Shown here: piece after piece, positions 5,446-10,484 of the stretch
Numbering within the stretch: the stretch's first letter is position 1
Layout of the letters: the number at the start of each line of letters is the position of its first letter
From: an uncultured Gemmiger sp.
GTDB lineage: Bacteria; Bacillota; Clostridia; Oscillospirales; Ruminococcaceae
Reading direction: 5' to 3'
Assembly: GCA_944382805.1 (NCBI GenBank)
Contig: CALWNS010000159.1
Span: 1 to 10,484, forward strand
Length of the DNA stretch: 10,484 nucleotides
Made by a program: the position numbers and the translations under genes
Notes under the pieces: model-generated
What the model saw: only the letters and a program-made list of their open reading frames with translations
Databases searched by the model: none
What the model was told of the DNA's origin: nothing

Positions 5446-6408
5446 ATGAATCCGATCATGCAGCGTGTGTACGAGATCGGCATCGTCCCGGTCATCGCCT
5501 TTAACAGCGTGGACGAGGCCCTGCCCCTGTGCAAGGCCCTGATGGCGGGCGGCCTGCCGGCGGCGGAGGTCACCTTCCGCACCGCCTGCGCGGAGGACTG
5601 CATCAAAAAGATCCACGAAGAACTGCCCGATATGCTGCTGGGCGCCGGCACCGTGCTGACCACTGAGCAGGCGGACCGCGCCATGGCGGCCGGCGCTTCG
5701 TTCATCGTCAGCCCGGGCTTTGACCCCAACGTGACCAAGCACGTGCTGGACAAGGGCTGCATCATGATGCCGGGCACCTGCTCGGCCGGCGAGATGCAGC
5801 AGGCCATGAACCTGGGCTGCGAGGGCATCAAGTTCTTCCCGGCCGAGGCCAACGGCGGCGTGGCCATGCTGAAAAACATCGGCGGCGCGCTGAAGACCGC
5901 CAAGTGGATGTGCACCGGCGGCATCAACGCCAAGAACGTGAACGACTACCTGGCCTATGACCAGATCTTTGCCGTGGGCGGCACCTGGATGTGCAAGTCC
6001 GACAAGATCAAGGCCGGCGCGTGGGACGAGATCACCGCCATGTGCAAAGAGGCGGTGGACACCATGCTGGGCCTGGAGCTGGCGCACATCGGCATCAACA
6101 GCGCCGACGAGGCCGAAGCCGCCAAGACCGCCGAGAGCATCGGCGCGCTGCTGAGCATGGCGGTCAAGCCGGGCAACTCCAGCATCTTTGTGGGCAAGAA
6201 GGAATTCGAGATCATGAAGAAGCCGGGCCGCGGCACCCACGGCCACATTGCCATCGCCACCAACAACGTAGACCGCGCCGTCTACCACCTGGGCCTGCGC
6301 GGCGTCAAGTTCGACATGGATTCCAAGGTCGTGAAGAACGGCAAGACCACCGCCATCTATATGGCGGACGAGATCGCCGGCTTTGCCATCCACCTGGTGC
6401 AGAAATAA
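5446..6408 (+). CDS. eda: KHG/KDPG aldolase with C-terminal VOC-like domain
   Basis: This class I aldolase splits 2-keto-3-deoxy-6-phosphogluconate into pyruvate and glyceraldehyde 3-phosphate in the cytosol. Residues 1 to about 207 form the TIM-barrel. EVTFRT (41-46) gives Glu41 and Arg45, GAGTV is at 67-70 and nearby, and IKFFPAE (128-134) gives the Schiff-base Lys129. These correspond to Glu45, Arg49 and Lys133 of E. coli Eda with the same spacing. TGGI (157-160) binds phosphate. The protein is 320 aa against about 210 for the stand-alone enzyme. The extra 110 residues read like a glyoxalase/VOC domain: LAHIGIN (212-218), HGHIAIATNNVDRAVYHLGLRGV (265-287), IYMADEIAGFAIHLV (304-318). It is first in an operon with the KDG kinase, 44 nt apart, behind an IclR-type control region. 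Confidence 0.9.
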   Translation: MNPIMQRVYEIGIVPVIAFNSVDEALPLCKALMAGGLPAAEVTFRTACAEDCIKKIHEELPDMLLGAGTVLTTEQADRAMAAGASFIVSPGFDPNVTKHVLDKGCIMMPGTCSAGEMQQAMNLGCEGIKFFPAEANGGVAMLKNIGGALKTAKWMCTGGINAKNVNDYLAYDQIFAVGGTWMCKSDKIKAGAWDEITAMCKEAVDTMLGLELAHIGINSADEAEAAKTAESIGALLSMAVKPGNSSIFVGKKEFEIMKKPGRGTHGHIAIATNNVDRAVYHLGLRGVKFDMDSKVVKNGKTTAIYMADEIAGFAIHLVQK

Positions 6409-6452
6409 GCGTTCTGCCCGCAGCAGTATTTTAGATAAGGAGTTTGATACCC

Positions 6453-7478
6453 ATGAAAATCGTAACTTTCGGTGAGCTGATGGTCCGCCTGCAGCCGTAC
6501 AACTACGAGCGCTTTGTGCAGGCTTCCACCCTGGAATTCACCTTTGGCGGCGGCGAGGCCAACGTGGCGGTCTCGCTGGCCAACTACGGCGCGGACGCGG
6601 CCTTTGTCACCAAGCTGCCGGCGCACGCCATCGGCCAGTGCGCCGTCAACAGCCTGCGCCGCTACGGCGTGGACACCTCCAAGATCGTGCGCGGCGGCGA
6701 CCGCGTGGGCATCTATTACAACGAGAAGGGCGCTTCGCAGCGCGGCTCGGTGTGCATTTATGACCGCGCGCACTCCGCCATCCAGGAGGCCACCACCGCC
6801 GATTTTGACTGGGACGCCATCTTCGAGGGCGTGGACTGGTTCCACTTTACCGGCATCACGCCGGCGCTGGGTCCCAACGTGGTGGACATCTGCCGCGAAG
6901 CCTGCAAGGCCGCCAAGGCCCACGGCGTCAAGATCAGCTGCGATTTGAACTACCGCGGCAAGCTGTGGACCCGCGAGCAGGCCCGCGCCGCCATGACCGA
7001 CCTGTGCCAGTATGTGGACGTGTGCATCTCCAACGAGGAGGACGCCAAGGACGTGTTTGGCATCGAGGCCGAAGCCACCGACATCTACGCCGGCGAGATC
7101 AACCGCGAAGGCTACAAGAGCGTGGCCAAGCAGCTGGCCGACAAGTTCGGCTTTGAGATGGTGGCCATCACCCTGCGCGAGAGCCATTCCGCCTCTGACA
7201 ACGGCTGGAGCGCCATGCTGTACAACACCAAGACCGGCGAGTACTGCTTCAGCAAAAAATACGAGCTGCGCATCATCGACCGCGTGGGCGGCGGCGACAG
7301 CTTTGGCGGCGGGCTGATCTACGCCCTGCTGTCCGGCAAGAACACCCAGGACGCCGTGGAGTTCGCCGTGGCGGCCTCCGCGCTCAAGCATTCCATCGAG
7401 GGCGACTACAACATGGTCACCGTGTCCGAAGTGGAAAAGCTGGCCGGCGGCGACGGTTCCGGCCGTATCCAGCGCTGA
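6453..7478 (+). CDS. kdgK: 2-keto-3-deoxygluconate kinase (PfkB family)
   Basis: The 341-aa sugar kinase phosphorylates 2-keto-3-deoxygluconate to KDPG, the substrate of the aldolase encoded just upstream. The N-terminus FGELMVRLQP (6-15), FGGGEANVAVSLA (31-43) and the C-terminal GGGDSFGGG (279-287), with catalytic Asp282, mark the PfkB/ribokinase fold. CDLNYRGKLW (163-172) is typical of KDG kinases. The ATG at 6453 is chosen because AAGGAG (6437-6442) is 10 nt before it; a TTG at 6444 lies too close to that site. The substrate is inferred mainly from neighbours, since PfkB kinases vary. The operon ends at the terminator at 7511-7545. Together the two genes finish uronate (pectin, glucuronide) catabolism, though no earlier pathway gene is in the window. 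Confidence 0.85.
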   Translation: MKIVTFGELMVRLQPYNYERFVQASTLEFTFGGGEANVAVSLANYGADAAFVTKLPAHAIGQCAVNSLRRYGVDTSKIVRGGDRVGIYYNEKGASQRGSVCIYDRAHSAIQEATTADFDWDAIFEGVDWFHFTGITPALGPNVVDICREACKAAKAHGVKISCDLNYRGKLWTREQARAAMTDLCQYVDVCISNEEDAKDVFGIEAEATDIYAGEINREGYKSVAKQLADKFGFEMVAITLRESHSASDNGWSAMLYNTKTGEYCFSKKYELRIIDRVGGGDSFGGGLIYALLSGKNTQDAVEFAVAASALKHSIEGDYNMVTVSEVEKLAGGDGSGRIQR

Positions 7479-7510
7479 GTTTCCCCGTTTATACGGTTTA
7501 TCTTCCCACA

Positions 7511-7545
7511 GCCGCCCGGCCCCGCAGGCCGGGCGGCTTCCCTTT
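7511..7545 (+). terminator. Rho-independent terminator after the KDG kinase gene
   Basis: GCCGCCCGGCC and GGCCGGGCGGC form a perfect 11-bp stem around a 5-nt loop, followed by TTCCCTTTT. It sits 33 nt after the kinase stop and isolates the sugar operon from the SCIFF promoter. Confidence 0.8.
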
Positions 7546-7561
7546 TGGGACGTTCTGCCCG

Positions 7562-7582
7562 GCCGGGCGCAGGGCGCCCGGC
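7562..7582. other. 9-bp perfect hairpin just before the SCIFF promoter
   Basis: GCCGGGCGC and GCGCCCGGC pair perfectly around a 3-nt loop, ending 5 nt before the -35 box. No T-run follows on the plus strand. It may be a backup terminator without a U-tract or a protein-binding palindrome; I cannot decide which. Confidence 0.4.
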
Positions 7583-7587
7583 GTCAC

Positions 7588-7617
7588 TTGACAAAAGCGC
7601 CTTTTTGCGTGTACAAT
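7588..7617 (+). promoter_or_regulatory. promoter for the SCIFF precursor-maturase operon
   Basis: A perfect -35 TTGACA (7588-7593), an 18-nt spacer and a -10 TACAAT (7612-7617) lie 33 nt before the SCIFF ATG. The leader carries AAAGGAG at 7633-7639. This predicts strong expression of the precursor peptide. Confidence 0.7.
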
Positions 7618-7649
7618 AAAGGAAACCAAGGTAAAGGAGTGACTGTTTT

Positions 7650-7790
7650 ATGAAGCACATCCAGACTCTCGAAACCCGCGATATGGCCAAGAGCCTGCAA
7701 AACGGCGGCTGCGGCGAATGCCAGACTTCCTGCCAGAGCGCCTGCAAGACCAGCTGCGGCATTGCCAACCAGCCCTGCGAGAAGAAGTAA
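7650..7790 (+). CDS. scfA: SCIFF ribosomal peptide precursor (six-cysteine, 46 aa)
   Basis: This small gene encodes a 46-residue peptide with Cys at 21, 24, 28, 32, 36 and 43, the 'six cysteines in forty-five residues' pattern nearly universal in Clostridia. The N-terminal leader (MKHIQTLETRDMAKSL) is recognised by the maturase. The core starts near GGCGEC. In the known system a radical-SAM enzyme forms a sactipeptide-type thioether link between a Cys and a Thr; here the core threonines are Thr26 and Thr34. The mature product's function is not established. AAAGGAG lies 10 nt upstream of the ATG. It is followed 85 nt later by its maturase gene, with a hairpin between. Confidence 0.93.
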   Translation: MKHIQTLETRDMAKSLQNGGCGECQTSCQSACKTSCGIANQPCEKK

Positions 7791-7816
7791 ACTTGTTCGC
7801 AACCATTGCCGGGACA

Positions 7817-7835
7817 CCCTGTGCGCCGCACGGGG
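7817..7835 (+). other. hairpin between SCIFF precursor and maturase genes
   Basis: CCCTGTGC and GCACGGGG form an 8-bp stem (one T-G pair) with a 3-nt loop, 26 nt after the precursor stop. There is no U-run, so it should not terminate fully. A likely role is protecting the precursor mRNA 3' end or lowering transcription into the maturase gene, giving more peptide than enzyme. This is inference from position. Confidence 0.45.
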
Positions 7836-7875
7836 CCTGTTCCGGTATTTCTTTGTGCAGAAAAGGATAACGACC

Positions 7876-9315
7876 ATGATCCATCAATATAAAATGAACG
7901 GCTACAACATCGTGGTGGATGTGTACAGCGGCAGCGTCCACGCGGTGGACGAGCTGGCCTACGACGCCATTGCGCTGGTGGACGCCGGCACGCCGCGGGC
8001 CGACATCGCCCCCCGCCTGCTGGAAAAATACAAGGGCCGCCCGGAGGTGACCGCCGCCGACGTGGCCGACTGCCTGGCGGACATCGATGAGCTGACCGCC
8101 GCCGGCAAGCTGTTTGCGCCCGATGTGTACAAGGACTACGCCTTCGACTTTAAGAACCGTTCCAATGTGGTCAAGGCGCTGTGCCTGCACGTGGCCCACA
8201 CCTGCAACCTGAACTGCGAATACTGCTTTGCCGCGCAGGGCAAGTTCCACGGCGAGGCCGGGCTGATGAGCTTTGAGACCGGCAAGCGCGCGCTGGATTT
8301 CCTGATCGAAAATTCCGGCTCCCGCCGCAACCTGGAAGTGGACTTTTTCGGCGGCGAACCGCTGATGAACTTTGAGGTGTGCAAGCAGCTGGTGGCCTAT
8401 GCGCGCAGCGTGGAGAAGCAGCACGGCAAAAACTTCCGCTTTACGCTGACCACCAACGGCATTGGCATCACGGACGAAGTGATCGAGTGGGCCAACAGGG
8501 AATGCCACAACGTGGTGCTTTCGCTGGACGGCCGCAAAGAGGTGAACGACCGCTTCCGCAAGGACCTGGCCGGCAACGGCAGCTACGACCGTATCGTGCC
8601 CAAATTCCAAAAGCTGGTGGCGGCGCGCGGCGGCAAGGGCTACTATATGCGGGGCACCTTTACGCATTACAACGTCGATTTTACAAACGATCTGTTCCAC
8701 ATGGCGGACGTCCTGGGCTTCCGCGAGCTTTCGATGGAGCCGGTGGTGACCGCGCCCGGCAGCCCGGAGGCCCTGACCGAGGACGACCTGCCCAAGCTGT
8801 TTGACCAGTACGAGCTGCTGGCCAAGGATATGCTGCGGCGGGAGAAAGCCGGCCAGCCGATCACCTTCTACCACTATATCCTGGACCTGGCGCACGGGCC
8901 GTGCGTGTACAAGCGCATTGCGGGGTGCGGCTCCGGCACCGAGTACATGGCCGTGACCCCCTGGGGCGATTTGTACCCCTGCCACCAGTTTGTGGGCGAT
9001 GCGGCGTACAAGCTGGGCGATATCTGGCACGGCGTGACCAACACCGCTTTGCGGGACGAGTTCAAGCTGTGCAACGTCTATGCGCGGCCTGGCTGCAAGG
9101 ACTGCTGGGCGCGGCTGTACTGCGCGGGCGGCTGCGCGGCCAACGCGCTGCACGCCACCGGGGACATCCACGGCGTATACGAATACGGCTGCCAGGTGTT
9201 CCGCAAGCGCATTGAATGCGCGCTGATGCTGAAGGTGGCCGAAAGCCTGGACCCCGCCCTGGCCAGGCCCGCCGCCCCCGCCGACAGCTGCGCCGACTGC
9301 GGCAGCTGCGAGTAA
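7876..9315 (+). CDS. scfB: thioether cross-link-forming SCIFF peptide maturase (radical SAM/SPASM)
   Basis: The 479-aa enzyme installs a thioether cross-link in the SCIFF peptide using S-adenosylmethionine and iron-sulfur clusters. Residues 1 to about 85 look like a leader-binding RRE (PqqD-like) domain, starting MIHQYKMNGYNIVVDV as in the family. The radical-SAM CX3CX2C motif is Cys110, Cys114, Cys117, with FFGGEPL at 157-163. The SPASM part has Cys343, Cys351, Cys369, Cys399, Cys407, Cys410, Cys416, Cys420 and Cys439 for two auxiliary clusters. The start at 7876 is set by AAAAGGA at 7861-7867; an upstream in-frame extension overlaps the precursor gene. The tail ends CADCGSCE, adding three cysteines (472, 475, 478). 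It is co-transcribed with the precursor and ends at a terminator. Confidence 0.95.
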   Translation: MIHQYKMNGYNIVVDVYSGSVHAVDELAYDAIALVDAGTPRADIAPRLLEKYKGRPEVTAADVADCLADIDELTAAGKLFAPDVYKDYAFDFKNRSNVVKALCLHVAHTCNLNCEYCFAAQGKFHGEAGLMSFETGKRALDFLIENSGSRRNLEVDFFGGEPLMNFEVCKQLVAYARSVEKQHGKNFRFTLTTNGIGITDEVIEWANRECHNVVLSLDGRKEVNDRFRKDLAGNGSYDRIVPKFQKLVAARGGKGYYMRGTFTHYNVDFTNDLFHMADVLGFRELSMEPVVTAPGSPEALTEDDLPKLFDQYELLAKDMLRREKAGQPITFYHYILDLAHGPCVYKRIAGCGSGTEYMAVTPWGDLYPCHQFVGDAAYKLGDIWHGVTNTALRDEFKLCNVYARPGCKDCWARLYCAGGCAANALHATGDIHGVYEYGCQVFRKRIECALMLKVAESLDPALARPAAPADSCADCGSCE

Positions 9316-9329
9316 AACGACTGTATCTT

Positions 9330-9354
9330 GGCCCCCTGCCAGGGGGCCTTTTTT
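9330..9354 (+). terminator. Rho-independent terminator after the SCIFF maturase gene
   Basis: GGCCCCCT pairs with AGGGGGCC (8 bp, short loop), followed directly by six T. It lies 14 nt after the maturase stop and closes the SCIFF operon. Confidence 0.85.
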
Positions 9355-9452
9355 CTGCCATTTTCTACAAGGCGGCGGCGCATTTTTTGGCGGATGTGCG
9401 AGCGGTTTGTCCTATTTATCAAAATTTTACATCCTGACGGCGGCCGCAGGGG

Positions 9453-9481
9453 TTTTCAGGCGGGCGGTTTCGTGGTAAGAT
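9453..9481 (+). promoter_or_regulatory. possible promoter for the ABC transporter operon
   Basis: TTTTCA (9453-9458), a 17-nt spacer and TAAGAT (9476-9481) make a moderate match 37 nt before the GTG start. A terminator upstream means the ABC gene needs its own promoter in this gap, but other -35 choices exist. Confidence 0.4.
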
Positions 9482-9518
9482 AAGACCGTATATCCCGCAG
9501 GCGAAAGGAGGGCGTGCC

Positions 9519-10313
9519 GTGGCGGCGATCATCCGTACCGAAAAGCTGCGCAAGGTTTACGCCGTAGGCAAAGAGCGCGTCATAGCGCTGAGCGATGTGA
9601 GCATCGAGATCGAAAAAGGCGAGTTTTGCTGCATCGTGGGCCAGTCCGGCAGCGGCAAATCGACGCTGCTGAACCAGCTGGCCGGGCTGGAAAAGCCCAC
9701 CCGCGGCAAGGTGTTCATCGGCCGGCACGAAATCAGCGCCATGGACGAGGACCAGCTGGCGCACTTCCGCCAGGAGCACCTGGGCTTTATTTTCCAGAGC
9801 TACAACCTGCTGCCCAGCATGACGGCGGCCGAAAACGTGGCCCTGCCGCTGATGTTCAAGGGCGTGCCGGCCAAAAAGCGGCTGGCGCTGGCCCGCAAGG
9901 AGCTGAAAAACATGGGCCTGGGCGGCCGCGCCAACCACCTGCCCACCGAGATGAGCGGCGGCCAGCAGCAGCGCGTGGGCATTGCCCGCGCCTTTGTGGG
10001 CCGGCCCAAGGTCATTTTTGCCGACGAACCCACCGGCAACCTGGATTCGACCACCACCAAGCAGGTGCTGTACCGTATTTTGGAAATGTCCAAGCAGGAC
10101 GGCACCACCTTTGTGATGGTGACCCACGAGCCGGACCTGGCCGCCTGCGCCGACCGCATCATTACCATCCTGGACGGCAAGGTGCAGAGCAACGTGCAGC
10201 CAAGCGAGGAAGCCAAGCAGAAAGCCCGCAGCGAACTGTTCGCCAGTTTGCAGGGCAATTTGCAGATCGGCGGCGCGGCGGCGCAGGAGGCCCCGGCCGC
10301 CGCAGCCCCATAA
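9519..10313 (+). CDS. ABC transporter ATP-binding protein, MacB/LolD-type
   Basis: The 264-aa ATPase powers an export or mechanotransmission ABC system. It shows Walker A GQSGSGKST (41-49, Lys47), Q-loop Gln93 in FIFQSYNLLP, signature MSGGQQQR (145-152), Walker B VIFADEPTG (165-173, Glu170) and H-loop His203 in THEPDL. The NLLPSMTAAENVALPL region is typical of the LolD/MacB/FtsE-like class, which usually pairs with an FtsX-fold permease, so antimicrobial-peptide or lipoprotein/peptide export are options. About 40 residues after the core end in an Ala/Pro-rich tail (EAPAAAAP). The GTG start is supported by AAAGGAGG at 9504-9511, 7 nt upstream. The next gene, 57 nt downstream, encodes a secreted or membrane partner. 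The substrate is unknown, and a link with SCIFF export is only positional. Confidence 0.88.
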   Translation: MAAIIRTEKLRKVYAVGKERVIALSDVSIEIEKGEFCCIVGQSGSGKSTLLNQLAGLEKPTRGKVFIGRHEISAMDEDQLAHFRQEHLGFIFQSYNLLPSMTAAENVALPLMFKGVPAKKRLALARKELKNMGLGGRANHLPTEMSGGQQQRVGIARAFVGRPKVIFADEPTGNLDSTTTKQVLYRILEMSKQDGTTFVMVTHEPDLAACADRIITILDGKVQSNVQPSEEAKQKARSELFASLQGNLQIGGAAAQEAPAAAAP

Positions 10314-10320
10314 AAAAGAC

Positions 10321-10340
10321 GTACGAACGCATTTTCGTAC
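10321..10340. other. 7-bp inverted repeat between the ABC ATPase gene and the next gene
   Basis: GTACGAA and TTCGTAC pair perfectly around a 6-nt loop, 7 nt after the ATPase stop. No T-run follows, so it is not a clear terminator. It may be an mRNA hairpin or a small operator. Confidence 0.4.
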
Positions 10341-10370
10341 AATTTGCGTATATGTAAGGAGGAATTCCCC

Positions 10371-10484
10371 GTGAAACAGACCTTTGCCCGGCGCGCTGCC
10401 GGACTGCTGCTGGCCCTGGCGCTGTGCGCCGGCCCGCTGACCCTGCCGGTGCTGGCGGATGAGACCGCCGGCAGCACCCCGCCC
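10371..10484 (+). CDS. secreted or membrane protein, N-terminal 38 residues only (cut by window end)
   Basis: A GTG start with AAGGAGG at 10356-10362 (8 nt upstream) opens a frame that runs to the window edge. The 38 codons give a classic signal peptide: basic MKQTFARR, hydrophobic AGLLLALALCAGPLTLPVL, then a likely cleavage site VLA-DE near residue 30. A Thr/Pro-containing stretch follows. Coupled to a MacB/LolD-type ATPase gene, it could be an extracytoplasmic adaptor (HlyD/MacA-like), a substrate-binding protein or the permease with a long outer domain. The fragment is too short to choose. Confidence 0.75.
   Translation, partial: MKQTFARRAAGLLLALALCAGPLTLPVLADETAGSTPP

Noticed and set aside
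5344..7391. Minus-strand frames of about 345 aa opposite the aldolase and kinase genes
   Set aside because: They are antisense low-complexity translations rich in Gly, Ala, His and Val, opposite genes with full active-site motifs.
7762..7875. Longer start for the SCIFF maturase inside the precursor gene
   Set aside because: The added residues are unlike the family's N-terminus, and a ribosome binding site sits before the ATG at 7876.

Overview
The window is GC-rich, and its coding strands are dominated by codons ending in G or C. It carries a SCIFF peptide with its radical-SAM maturase, a pair typical of Clostridia, and strong AAGGAG ribosome binding sites. Together these point to a high-GC gut Clostridia member, perhaps Oscillospiraceae near Faecalibacterium, Subdoligranulum or Gemmiger. 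The genus is inference; there is no rRNA or marker gene here to settle it.

Layout. Bases 1-660 have no convincing protein gene. On the minus strand they hold a near-consensus sigma-A promoter, a 9-bp hairpin, and three 40-nt segments that each look like the 5' half of a serine tRNA. All three run from the acceptor strand through a CGA anticodon loop and then break into unrelated sequence. Bases 661-5109 read leftward and encode an unknown 172-aa protein, a zinc-ribbon membrane protein (probably DUF6320), a condensation/alcohol-acetyltransferase-like protein, an HSL-type alpha/beta hydrolase and an IclR-type regulator. Four of these (regulator, hydrolase, acyltransferase, membrane protein) are packed like one operon.

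Bases 5110-5445 form a divergent control region with a clear promoter in each direction and two near-identical inverted repeats that look like IclR operators. Rightward from it run a KDPG aldolase with an extra C-terminal VOC-like domain and a KDG kinase, ending at a strong terminator. Together these two enzymes convert 2-keto-3-deoxygluconate to pyruvate and glyceraldehyde 3-phosphate, the last steps of uronic acid (pectin or glucuronide) breakdown. The divergent regulator is best read as a KdgR-like controller of this pair and of itself.

Next come a promoter, the 46-residue six-cysteine SCIFF precursor, a hairpin, and the SCIFF maturase (radical SAM/SPASM), closed by a terminator. Last are a MacB/LolD-type ABC ATPase and the first 38 codons of a secreted or membrane-anchored partner cut off by the window edge.

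The least explained parts are the tRNA-Ser half-gene array at the left edge and the hydrolase, acyltransferase and zinc-ribbon membrane protein cluster. The rest follows known families, with a few oddities: the aldolase fusion, the Cys-rich tail on the maturase, and the hairpin between precursor and maturase.
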